This document shows positions 1 to 5,800 of a DNA stretch of 8,064 nt, one piece after another. The notes beneath the pieces were generated by a model that saw nothing but the letters and a program-made list of their open reading frames with translations, was not told where the DNA came from and searched no databases. This DNA comes from Anaerolineae bacterium (GTDB lineage Bacteria > Chloroflexota > Anaerolineae > DUEN01), in the NCBI GenBank assembly GCA_021159845.1, contig JAGHDS010000209.1:1-8064 (forward strand). Reading direction: 5' to 3'. Positions within the stretch are counted from its first letter, which is position 1; the number at the start of each line of letters is the position of its first letter. The position numbers and the translations under genes are program-made.

Positions 1-168
1 ATCCCCAAGCCTGCCTGGTCGTGGAGCTACAGGCGGGAGGCCGAGCATTTCATCCACTGCCTGCAGACAGGCGCGCCATTCCGCTCGCCCGCGGCGGCTA
101 CCCGAACGGACGTCCGGCTGTTCGAGGAGATATATCGCGCCCATCTGGAACAGCGCGGCGTGCTGTGA
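1..168 (+). CDS. C-terminal end of a Gfo/Idh/MocA-family oxidoreductase (5' truncated by window edge)
   Basis: The gene is open at the left edge in frame 1 and ends at TGA 166-168, leaving 55 codons. The visible tail begins IPKPAWSWSY, then REAEHFIHCLQTG (about residues 12-24), then a segment ending RTDVRLFEEIYRAHLEQ and a final RGVL. The pattern of an E.EHF..C...G.P..SP segment followed by a D..L.E.IY.AH terminal helix is what I know from the C-terminus of NAD(P)-dependent sugar dehydrogenases of the Gfo/Idh/MocA family, such as inositol or glucose-fructose oxidoreductase-like enzymes. The Rossmann domain and catalytic Lys lie outside the window, so substrate and cofactor cannot be read. An enzyme of this family upstream of a keto-deoxy-sugar operon fits sugar catabolism, but the two are well separated and are not one operon. 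The family call is fairly safe; the specific reaction is unknown. Confidence 0.75.
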   Translation: MPKPAWSWSYRREAEHFIHCLQTGAPFRSPAAATRTDVRLFEEIYRAHLEQRGVL

Positions 169-173
169 AAAAC

Positions 174-203
174 TTGGCGCTTCATGCGAACTGGTTGTAT
201 GAT
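174..203 (+). promoter_or_regulatory. Candidate sigma-70 type promoter for the aminotransferase-hydrolase pair
   Basis: TTGGCG (174-179) and TATGAT (198-203) are separated by 18 bp, immediately after the stop of the oxidoreductase. Transcription would start near 210 and give a leader of about 130 nt before the ATG at 341. The rest of the 169-340 gap shows no convincing gene; the short readings across it look non-coding. The boxes are imperfect and this is pattern matching only. Confidence 0.35.
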
Positions 204-340
204 GAGGATATTCGCCAGGCCTTCCGCATCGGGACGATACGACCCGCTCGCACTTCCTCAGCCGGAGCGTCCGACAGCTAGTGAGAGCACAACGCATCGG
301 CCGAGCAATCCCATGCCTGGCGTCCCGTCGGAGGACAGCA

Positions 341-1513
341 ATGGATGTTGTAGCTCTACGCGCGGGCATCCCAGCCTTGCAACAGTGCATCTATTTGAAC
401 TGCGGCACTTACGGTCCGCTGCCGACCGTAGTCGCCGATGAGCTGGTGTACTGGTATCGACGTATCGAGGCCGAAGGCAGCTACGCCTACGATGTGACAG
501 ACGAGCTCCTTGAGCAGTATGAGGCCGCTCGACGGGCGGCCGCGGCGCTCATCCATGCGGATGAGGACGAGATCACGCTAACACGCAATGTGTCCGAAGG
601 GGCGGATATCATCGCCAATGGGATGACCTGGCACCCCGGCGACGAGGTCATCCTGACGGAGGAGGAACATCCCGGCGGCGCCGGTCCCTGGCTCAACCTG
701 GCCCAGAGACAGGGCATCGTCATCAAACTGCTGCCGATCACACACGACAGGGATGAATTCCTGGAACGCCTGGAGCGACTCATCACCTCACGCACCCGGC
801 TGGTATATGTCAGTCACGTCTCATGCATCAGCGGCATACGCCTGCCAGTGCGTGAAATCGCCGAGATCAGCCATCGGAAGGGCACGCTGATCATGGTGGA
901 TGGAGCCCACTCGGTAGGCCAGTTCCCGGTAGACGTCCACGCCTTAGACTGCGACTTCTACACCACCTGTGGACACAAATGGCTATCCGGACCACAGGGT
1001 ACCGGCTTCCTGTACATCCGACGCGAGCTGCTGCCGGAGATCGCGCCCACTTTCGTCGGCTGGGATTCCGTAGAGCACTACGATCTTCAACATCAGATCT
1101 TCGAGCCACGTCCCGACGCCCGACGTTTCGAGTTCAGCACCCGGCCGTGGCCGCTGTATCCGGCGTTGCGGGTCGCCATCGAGCGCGTCCAGAAGCTCGA
1201 CCCGGCCGAGATCGAACGCACCATCAGGCCGATGGTACAACACGTCGAAGAGGCCTTATCGGAGATACCGGACGTGAGCATTATGTCGCCTCGCAATCCA
1301 GCGATGAGCTCTGGACTTGTCGCCTTCACTCACACGATACCAGGCGAGGTGAAGAAGAAACTGTGGGAGGAACACCGCATCCTCGTTGGAGCTAATGATG
1401 AACGTCATTGGATACGTCTGTCTGTCAATGCCTACGTCCTCCCTGAGGAACTCGATTACTTTGTAGACGTGCTGCGCCAACTCGCGACCAATGGGACAAA
1501 CCACAACACGTGA
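341..1513 (+). CDS. Class V aminotransferase-fold PLP-dependent enzyme (isopenicillin-N epimerase / cysteine desulfurase-like)
   Basis: A 390-residue protein of normal length for fold-type I, class V PLP enzymes. The N-terminus has the YLNCGTYGPLP motif (residues 18-28) typical of the epimerase/desulfurase-like branch. TRNVSEG (81-87) lies in the phosphate-binding region and TEEEHPGG (106-113) follows. MVDGAH (185-190) carries Asp187, expected to pair with the pyridine nitrogen. TTCGHKWLSGPQGTG (208-222) carries Lys213, the expected Schiff-base lysine. No signal peptide is seen, so it should be cytosolic. I chose ATG 341 because GGAGGA (330-335) sits 5 nt upstream and the protein then begins like its family. 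An in-frame GTG at 281 would add 20 unconvincing residues. The family covers racemisation/epimerisation, C-S lyase and desulfurase chemistry, and the substrate cannot be read from sequence. Its end overlaps the following hydrolase by 23 bp, implying co-translation. Confidence 0.88.
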   Translation: MDVVALRAGIPALQQCIYLNCGTYGPLPTVVADELVYWYRRIEAEGSYAYDVTDELLEQYEAARRAAAALIHADEDEITLTRNVSEGADIIANGMTWHPGDEVILTEEEHPGGAGPWLNLAQRQGIVIKLLPITHDRDEFLERLERLITSRTRLVYVSHVSCISGIRLPVREIAEISHRKGTLIMVDGAHSVGQFPVDVHALDCDFYTTCGHKWLSGPQGTGFLYIRRELLPEIAPTFVGWDSVEHYDLQHQIFEPRPDARRFEFSTRPWPLYPALRVAIERVQKLDPAEIERTIRPMVQHVEEALSEIPDVSIMSPRNPAMSSGLVAFTHTIPGEVKKKLWEEHRILVGANDERHWIRLSVNAYVLPEELDYFVDVLRQLATNGTNHNT

Positions 1514-2390
1514 GAAAAAAGAGCGGCACCCTCCCGGGGAGCCCTTCCACATAGACCGGGGGCATCTCCCCACAGAGGACGGGCTACGTCTGTCTTTTCG
1601 CGCCTGGCATCCTGCACAGCCCCGCGCGGGAGTGATCATCATCCACGGCATCGGTGAGCACGGCGACCGTCATGCGTGGCTGGGAACGCATCTGGCCTCG
1701 CATGGGTACTTGTGCATCGCGCCAGACCTGCGTGGTCACGGCCAATCCCCAGGACAACGCGGGCACGTAGATCGATTCGAGGACTACCTGGCCGACGTGG
1801 ACGCCGCTCGTTCGTACGCTGCATCGGAGATACCAAAAGGAAACTTATACCTCTTCGGTCACAGCTTAGGCGGGCTCATTGTCCTGGCTCATGCGCTGGC
1901 CCGCCCGGGCGATTGGTCCGGCGTGATTGCCTCCGCCCCGGCGCTAGCCCGTCGGATGCCAACCCCCACATGGGTCTCGTTGGTCATCCCCTGGCTCCAC
2001 CGTCTATGGCCAACCTTCTCCAGTCGCACAGGGCCAAAAGCCGAATGGCTCAGCCACAACCCAGCCACCATATCGGACTACCGATCGGATCCGCTGGTCC
2101 ACGACCGCATAACGGCCCGCGCCTTCGCCGAGATGGAACGGGTCGCCGCCTTAGTGCGCGCGGCCGCGGCTCATCTTCAAATCCCCCTGCTGCTGCTCCA
2201 AGGTACCGATGACCCCATCGTCGATCCCGACGCTGTGCAACGGTTCTACGCCCAAGTGGCAGTCCCAGGTAGTCGTCTGGCGACCTATCCCGGGACACTC
2301 CACGAGGCCTTCAACGAAGCTATCCGCCCCCAGGTCCAAAAAGGCATCCTGACCTGGCTGGAGGAACGAGAGAGCCGAGGAAACAGGTAA
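1491..2390 (+). CDS. Alpha/beta hydrolase, monoglyceride lipase / lysophospholipase-like
   Basis: A 299-residue serine hydrolase of the Hydrolase_4 / serine aminopeptidase S33 type. The oxyanion-side motif HGIGEHGDR (52-60) matches the HGxGEH signature of bacterial and eukaryotic monoglyceride lipases. The nucleophile elbow is GHSLGG (123-128) with Ser125. GTDDPIVDP (238-246) supplies Asp241 and TLHEAFNE (269-276) supplies His271, so the triad is complete. The lid region between about 150 and 205 is of usual length. There is no signal peptide or membrane segment, so it is probably cytosolic. Likely substrates are monoacylglycerols or other carboxylic esters; this is family knowledge, not proof. 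The start at ATG 1491 lies inside the end of the aminotransferase gene and has no strong Shine-Dalgarno, consistent with translational coupling. I saw no better downstream start, because the family's N-terminal THIRTY-or-so residues are present. Confidence 0.87.
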   Translation: MGQTTTREKKERHPPGEPFHIDRGHLPTEDGLRLSFRAWHPAQPRAGVIIIHGIGEHGDRHAWLGTHLASHGYLCIAPDLRGHGQSPGQRGHVDRFEDYLADVDAARSYAASEIPKGNLYLFGHSLGGLIVLAHALARPGDWSGVIASAPALARRMPTPTWVSLVIPWLHRLWPTFSSRTGPKAEWLSHNPATISDYRSDPLVHDRITARAFAEMERVAALVRAAAAHLQIPLLLLQGTDDPIVDPDAVQRFYAQVAVPGSRLATYPGTLHEAFNEAIRPQVQKGILTWLEERESRGNR

Positions 2391-2735
2391 AAATCGGAGA
2401 AGAGCCAGACCTGGATGGGGATACCCCTCCTCGTCTAGGGCATGAGTTCGGAAAGACTCAGGAATATACAGTAGGTCAACGCATCATCCATCTATGAGGA
2501 GCGGCGTCGTTAATGCGTGTGTAGGCGAGAAGAAAGGGGACTACAGGAAGAAACCCGGCTTCTCGGAGAAGCCGGGTTTCTCTTCCCAACTTGCGCTCGC
2601 ATCCCATTACGGGCTTGAAATGCCCCCTACCGCTGGCGGCGCGGCTAATCTCTCTTACCCCACCGGTGAACAGTCTCCATGAGCAGTTGCACACCGCATA
2701 ACGATGAAAATGGGCCGCAGCGGTGCGACGCAGCA
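2391..2735 (+). other. Non-coding spacer after the hydrolase gene
   Basis: No gene with a credible ribosome site or family resemblance is found here. Just after the hydrolase stop a small hairpin is possible: GGA-T-GGGG (2413-2420) can pair with CCCCTCC (2424-2430) around an ATA loop with one bulged T. It is not followed by a T-run, so it is at best a weak terminator. The palindrome at 2549-2581 is listed separately. The short open readings on both strands (for example 2494-2682 +) look accidental. Confidence 0.5.
2549..2581. repeat. Perfect 16-bp-arm palindrome (interspersed repeat or intrinsic-terminator-like hairpin)
   Basis: The left arm AGAAACCCGGCTTCTC (2549-2564) and right arm GAGAAGCCGGGTTTCT (2566-2581) are exact reverse complements with a single G between them. 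The transcript would fold into a very stable hairpin with a loop formed by the innermost bases. A second short complement (GGAAG 2546-2550 with CTTCC 2582-2586) could alternatively extend it. Palindromes built on AAACCCGG...CCGGGTTT recur many times in some cyanobacterial and Chloroflexota genomes, as I recall, so this is probably one copy of an interspersed repeat. It may also stop transcription or protect the 3' end of the upstream mRNA, though no clean T-run follows. Confidence 0.8.
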
Positions 2736-2745
2736 GTTACCAAGT
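2736..2745 (+). repeat. Left copy of 10-bp target site duplication
   Basis: GTTACCAAGT lies directly left of the MITE-like element and is repeated exactly at 2870-2879, directly to its right. A flanking exact duplication outside inverted repeats is the footprint of transposition. Confidence 0.8.
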
Positions 2746-2869
2746 TAGGGCTTTTCAGCGTTCTAACAGATCTTCGTAGGGGCAGCCCTTGTGGCTGCCT
2801 TGGGTGCCCACGAGGGGCCCCCCTACGGCAGGATGGCTAGGGTTAAGCGTTTGAACATTGAAAAGCCCT
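2746..2869. mobile_element. MITE-like element of about 124 bp with terminal inverted repeats
   Basis: The left end AGGGCTTTTCA (2747-2757) is an exact inverted copy of the right end TGAAAAGCCCT (2859-2869). Extending inward, 18 of 21 positions match between 2747-2767 and the complement of 2849-2869. Exact 10-bp direct repeats GTTACCAAGT flank it on both sides. The element has no open reading frame long enough for a transposase, so it would need a transposase in trans. A 10-bp duplication is in the range known for parts of the IS4 superfamily, but the source family cannot be assigned here. The interior carries a separate structured core at 2775-2827. The one-base uncertainty (2746 or 2747) comes from an unmatched T at the left boundary. 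Confidence 0.75.
2775..2827. repeat. Structured GTAGGGGC...CCCCTAC core with two internal hairpins
   Basis: Outer arms CGTAGGGG (2775-2782) and CCCCTACG (2820-2827) are inverted copies. Between them lie two hairpins: GGCAGCC-CTTGT-GGCTGCC (2781-2799), perfect, and GGGTGCCC-ACGAG-GGGCCCCC region (2802-2822), with seven of eight pairs. Together they can form a three-way, cloverleaf-like fold in DNA or RNA. Sequences of this TAGGGGC...GCCCCTA style are, from memory, widely interspersed in Chloroflexota and some other GC-rich phyla. No protein is encoded. Confidence 0.7.
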
Positions 2870-2879
2870 GTTACCAAGT
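2870..2879 (+). repeat. Right copy of 10-bp target site duplication
   Basis: This exact copy of GTTACCAAGT lies directly right of the element. It also forms most of a 12-bp dyad TACCA-AG-TGGTA (2872-2883) that ends 5 bp before the -35 box of the next promoter, so the element inserted into, or next to, a palindromic site. Confidence 0.8.
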
Positions 2880-2883
2880 GGTA
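2872..2883. promoter_or_regulatory. Possible operator dyad TACCAAGTGGTA
   Basis: Arms TACCA (2872-2876) and TGGTA (2879-2883) are inverted copies around AG. The site sits just upstream of the -35 box of the CBM48-aldolase-kinase operon, where an activator or repressor could act. No regulator gene is in the window and the dyad is short, so the functional reading is speculative. Confidence 0.3.
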
Positions 2884-2888
2884 TGTCA

Positions 2889-2917
2889 TTGCTCCCGAAC
2901 ATGAGACATGCTAGAAT
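2889..2917 (+). promoter_or_regulatory. Extended -10 promoter of the CBM48-KDPG aldolase-KDG kinase operon
   Basis: TTGCTC (2889-2894) and TAGAAT (2912-2917) are spaced by the ideal 17 bp, and TGC before the -10 (2909-2911) gives a TGn extended -10 element. Transcription should begin near 2924, giving a leader of about 48 nt to the ATG at 2972. This also argues against translation starting at the ATG at 2921. The 3' end of the MITE-like element is only about 19 bp upstream of the -35. Confidence 0.6.
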
Positions 2918-2971
2918 AAAATGCCAGCCATCGTGTATAGAGTGTGTGCACTTCCTCGCCAGGAGGTCAGC

Positions 2972-3289
2972 ATGATCAAGAAAGAGCCGGGACGGGACCC
3001 CGATAAGGTGCGGGTAACGTTTGAGTTGCCCGGATCGCTATGGGCGGGGGAGGTCTGTCTGGTAGGTGAATTCAACGAGTGGAACCGCACGTCCTATCCG
3101 CTACGACAAGAGCGTGATGGCGTCTGGCGAGTCACGCTAGAGCTCCCGCGAGGAAGGCGTTACCAATTTCGCTACCTGATCGATGGCACCCGGTGGCAAA
3201 ACGATCCCGAGGCAGATGATCATGTGCTGAATGAATTCGGATCGTACAACTCCGTTGTCTCAACGGAAGAGGTGGGAGAGGGCAAATGA
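2972..3289 (+). CDS. Small stand-alone isoamylase early-set / CBM48 (glycogen-binding-like) domain protein
   Basis: A 105-residue protein that is essentially one immunoglobulin-like CBM48 domain, as found in AMPK beta subunits and at the front of branching enzymes. Visible landmarks are VGEFNEWN (31-38), DGVWRVTLELP (49-59), YQFRYLIDG (64-72), W75 in RWQNDP, and the closing FGSYNSVV (89-96). Trp37, Trp52 or Trp75, Arg67 and Asn93 lie where the glycan-binding residues of this fold are expected. No catalytic domain follows and there is no signal peptide, so it is probably a cytosolic binding or regulatory module. The start at ATG 2972 is set by AGGAGG (2961-2966) 5 nt upstream; an in-frame ATG at 2921 lies at the predicted transcription start. 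It overlaps the aldolase gene by 4 bp (ATGA). Its ligand and role in this operon are unknown. Confidence 0.85.
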   Translation: MIKKEPGRDPDKVRVTFELPGSLWAGEVCLVGEFNEWNRTSYPLRQERDGVWRVTLELPRGRRYQFRYLIDGTRWQNDPEADDHVLNEFGSYNSVVSTEEVGEGK

Positions 3290-3945
3290 GCAGACTGGTA
3301 CCAAGTCGGGAAGAAGTCATACAGCGTATCCTCGACGAGCGTTTGATCGCGGTTGTCCGGGCGACCGATTCGACGGAAGCGATCGAGGTAGGACAGGCGC
3401 TAGCCGACGCAGGCATCCATTTGATCGAGATTACTTTCACCGTGCGTGATGCGGCAACAGCGATCAGACGCCTGGGCGAGGCGTTGCCGGACGCGATCGT
3501 AGGAGCGGGCTCGGTCACAGAGCCCGCCCAGGTCGAGGAGGCGATCGCGGCGGGAGCGCGATTCCTGGTGTCGCCGATAGGGTATTTGGACATGATCCCA
3601 ATATGCCACCGCCACGGTGTGATCAGCATGGCAGCCGGACTTACCCCAAGTGAACTCGCCCAGGCCTGGCGCGCCGGCTCAGACTTCGTAAAGCTATTCC
3701 CGGCCGGCTCGCTCGGAGGGCCCTCGTACGTGCGCAGCGTCTTAGCACCACTACCCGAGCTACCGCTGATCCCAACAGGTGGCGTCACCCTCGATAACCT
3801 GGAGGCCTACCTGCGGGCTGGGGCCAAGGCCATCGGTTTGGGCAGCGCGCTCATGCCCAAGCCAATGGTGGAAGCAAAGGACTGGGAGGGATTGCGACGG
3901 CACGCCGAGCACTTCGTGAGAGCTGTGACCGCTACCGAGGTCTAG
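3286..3945 (+). CDS. eda: 2-keto-3-deoxy-6-phosphogluconate (KDPG) aldolase
   Basis: A 219-residue class I aldolase (TIM barrel, KDPG/KHG aldolase family) that cleaves KDPG to pyruvate and glyceraldehyde-3-phosphate. IAVVRATD (21-28) opens the barrel and LIEITFTV (46-53) carries Glu48, the general acid/base. GAGSV (73-77) forms a strand-loop. DFVKLFPAGSLGG (133-145) carries Lys136, the Schiff-base lysine. IPTGGV (162-167) is the phosphate-binding loop. Length is normal. Where many relatives have PGxxTPxE, this one reads AAGLTPSE (116-123), a conservative variation. It starts at ATG 3286 in a 4-bp overlap with the CBM48 gene, with GGGAG/GAGAGG at 3274-3282 as ribosome site. Only 14 bp separate it from the KDG kinase. 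Related aldolases act on KDPGal or KHG, so substrate could differ, but the kinase next door supports KDPG. Confidence 0.92.
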   Translation: MSRLVPSREEVIQRILDERLIAVVRATDSTEAIEVGQALADAGIHLIEITFTVRDAATAIRRLGEALPDAIVGAGSVTEPAQVEEAIAAGARFLVSPIGYLDMIPICHRHGVISMAAGLTPSELAQAWRAGSDFVKLFPAGSLGGPSYVRSVLAPLPELPLIPTGGVTLDNLEAYLRAGAKAIGLGSALMPKPMVEAKDWEGLRRHAEHFVRAVTATEV

Positions 3946-3959
3946 TGTGGAGAGGGACT

Positions 3960-4901
3960 ATGCTGGACATCGTATCGATCGGTGAGTGCATGATCGAATT
4001 CTTCTCGGATGAGCCCATCGCCGAAGCGAAAACTTTCACCAAAGCCTTCGCGGGGGATGCTTTTAATAACATCGCTGCAGCTCAACGCATGGGCTCTAAG
4101 ACCGGGTTTATCACGCGGGTGGGGGATGATCCCTTCGCTTCCTATCTGCTGAAAAGCTGGCAAGGATTGGGAGTTGACACGAGCCACTGCAAACTTGTCC
4201 CCGGCTTCAACGGGATTTACTTCATCAGCTTACTGCCGGGCGGCGAGCGCGAGTTCACCTATTATCGCAAGGGGAGTGCCCCTTCCACTATGGAGCCATC
4301 CGATCTCGATGAGGATTACATCGCGAGCACGCGTATTCTGCTTACGACAGGGATCACCCAGGCGATTTCACCCTCAGCACGGGCGACGGCACTGCGCGCG
4401 GCGCAGATCGCTCGGGCACATGACGTCCAGGTGGCCTACGATCCCAATCTGAGGCTAAAGCTGTGGTCATTGGCGGAGGCCCGGCAAGCCTTGGAAGAGA
4501 TATTGCCCTATGTGAACATCGCGATGCCGGGTGGCCCTGACGAGAGCCGCACGCTGCTAGGACTGAGGGCCCCCCATGAGATCATTGAGTATTTCTGGAA
4601 GGCAGGGGTAGATCTTGTCGCCCTGAAGTGGGGTATGGAGGGCTGCTGGGTCGGTGAGCGCGAGGCAGGCACGATCGTGCTGGTACCACCGTTACCCGGC
4701 GTGGAGGCAAGAGATACGACCGGCGCTGGGGATGCGTTTAATGGAGCATTCATGCACGGACTGTGCGAGGGGATGGCTCCTGTCGAGGCAGCACGGCTGG
4801 GCATGATCTCCGCTGCCTTGAAGGTTCGGGGACGCGGCGCCGTGGCCAGTCTCCCCAGCCGCGAGGAGGTGTACGCTATCTACCAAAAAAGGCACTTATA
4901 G
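3960..4901 (+). CDS. kdgK: 2-keto-3-deoxygluconate (KDG) kinase, PfkB/ribokinase family
   Basis: A 313-residue sugar kinase that should phosphorylate KDG with ATP to give KDPG, the substrate of the preceding gene's product. The N-terminus IVSIGECMIEFF (4-15) is typical of KDG kinases. AGDAFNNIAAAQRMG (31-45) corresponds to PfkB signature 1. EFTYYRKGSA (98-107) fits the substrate-contact strand that in KDG kinases reads YYR..SA. AYDPNLR (159-165) and LKWGMEGC (222-229) follow. RDTTGAGDAFNGAF (251-264) is PfkB signature 2 with catalytic Asp258. ATG 3960 is preferred over an in-frame GTG at 3945 because GGAG (3949-3952) precedes it by 7 nt and the family starts there. PfkB kinases are easily misassigned (fructokinase, 5-dehydro-KDG kinase), but the operon with KDPG aldolase makes KDG the best choice. 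Confidence 0.88.
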   Translation: MLDIVSIGECMIEFFSDEPIAEAKTFTKAFAGDAFNNIAAAQRMGSKTGFITRVGDDPFASYLLKSWQGLGVDTSHCKLVPGFNGIYFISLLPGGEREFTYYRKGSAPSTMEPSDLDEDYIASTRILLTTGITQAISPSARATALRAAQIARAHDVQVAYDPNLRLKLWSLAEARQALEEILPYVNIAMPGGPDESRTLLGLRAPHEIIEYFWKAGVDLVALKWGMEGCWVGEREAGTIVLVPPLPGVEARDTTGAGDAFNGAFMHGLCEGMAPVEAARLGMISAALKVRGRGAVASLPSREEVYAIYQKRHL

Positions 4902-4993
4902 GCCCATAGGTCGCCCGGGTTCACCATCCAGACACGCGAACATCGCTTCCTTCCCATCTGATCAGACCGCGCAGCCGCGCGCGCCACGCCCGA
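4902..4993. other. Convergent intergenic region without a clear terminator
   Basis: These 92 bp separate the ends of two operons running toward each other. Only short GC-rich self-complements are seen (for example CGCG-CAGC-CGCG near 4968) and neither strand has a hairpin plus T-run. Transcription may end by Rho or by read-through into antisense. Confidence 0.4.
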
Positions 4994-5800
4994 TCACGAC
5001 GCAGCGAGCAGCTCCGGGTTTGCAGGTAACTTGATGACCACGATCTCACTCGCCCGTTCCGACGGTGTCCAGCGGAGTTGCCCCCCGTGCATCTTGAGAA
5101 AGGCCTGGGCGATGATGAGCTGCAGAGGAGTACTAGAACGCCGCTGGACGGCTTCCCCCATCTCACTGACCGCGGAGACGTCAGCACGCACCATGATGGT
5201 CACCATGTCCTCATCTGCAGTGGGGGGAATAACATCAATGAAGATTTCCTGCCCCATCGGGATGTGTTGAGCGATGAACCGCAAGAGCAAAGTCAGGACT
5301 CGTTGCATACGTTGCAGGTCGACGAGGACGGTCACGGACTCATCTTCCTGAATACAGAAACGTTGCTTGCGGGCTTCCAGATATTCGGCAATCTCCCGAG
5401 CAGCCTGTTTGAGTATCTGATGGATCTCGATCGGCTGCAATTCGGGAATGAGTTTGCCACGAGCCATCTTAATCGCGTCGGAGAGTAACGTGATAAGCGT
5501 GAGAACTCGCTGCGCGTTCTCGCGGATCGTCTGAACGTACTCCCGCTGGCTGGGGGTCAACGGTTCTGTGTACCCCTCTAACAGCAAGTCCGCATACCCA
5601 ATGACCGCCGATAGAGGGCTGTTCAAGTCGTGGGAGATGACGGACGCCAAAGTGTCCAGTGTCTCCGGCGCGATGTGGATGGCAGCTTCCTCAGGCATCT
5701 CTTGGGCACCTGCCCCTCGGCCACTACCGGTCGCCTCCAAGTTAATCAGTGCAGCAAGGCTGGCGGTATGCTCATGCCCTATTTGCAAGAATGAGTGCAT
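4994..5800 (-). CDS. Histidine-kinase-like protein with intact phospho-acceptor domain and degenerate ATPase domain
   Basis: A 268-residue protein without membrane segments. Residues 45-115 form a HisKA dimerisation domain with the H-box VISHDLNSPLSAVIGYADLL (54-73) and phospho-acceptor His57. Residues about 155-262 follow the plan of a HATPase_c domain: VDLQRMQRVLTLLLRF where the N-box should be, KMHGGQLRW (236-244) matching the usual HGG.I segment, and KLP (257-259) at the end. Yet the N-box Asn, the DxGxG of G1 and the glycines of G2 (here STPLQL, 223-228) are absent. ATP binding is therefore doubtful. The protein may serve as a phosphotransfer or phosphatase partner of the receiver encoded just upstream. 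The start overlaps the receiver gene by 29 bp with GAGGAG 10 nt upstream, so translation is probably coupled. The frame is open throughout, so this is not a pseudogene. A strongly divergent active kinase remains possible. Confidence 0.82.
   Translation of the reverse strand: MHSFLQIGHEHTASLAALINLEATGSGRGAGAQEMPEEAAIHIAPETLDTLASVISHDLNSPLSAVIGYADLLLEGYTEPLTPSQREYVQTIRENAQRVLTLITLLSDAIKMARGKLIPELQPIEIHQILKQAAREIAEYLEARKQRFCIQEDESVTVLVDLQRMQRVLTLLLRFIAQHIPMGQEIFIDVIPPTADEDMVTIMVRADVSAVSEMGEAVQRRSSTPLQLIIAQAFLKMHGGQLRWTPSERASEIVVIKLPANPELLAAS

Noticed and set aside
281..340. GTG start at 281 adding 20 residues to the aminotransferase
   Set aside because: The added residues are Arg-rich and unlike the family, and GGAGGA at 330-335 places the start at ATG 341.
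2413..2430. GGATGGGG-ATA-CCCCTCC as terminator of the hydrolase gene
   Set aside because: The stem is short with a bulge and no T-run follows, so it is mentioned only as a weak hairpin.
2494..2682. Small + strand open frame in the spacer after the hydrolase
   Set aside because: It runs straight through the perfect palindrome, has no Shine-Dalgarno and no family resemblance.
2921..2971. ATG at 2921 as start of the CBM48 protein
   Set aside because: It coincides with the predicted transcription start and has no ribosome site, whereas ATG 2972 follows AGGAGG by 5 nt.
3299..3306. Third occurrence of TACCAAGT inside the start of the aldolase gene
   Set aside because: An 8-base match in coding sequence with no inverted repeat nearby is likely chance and not another insertion footprint.
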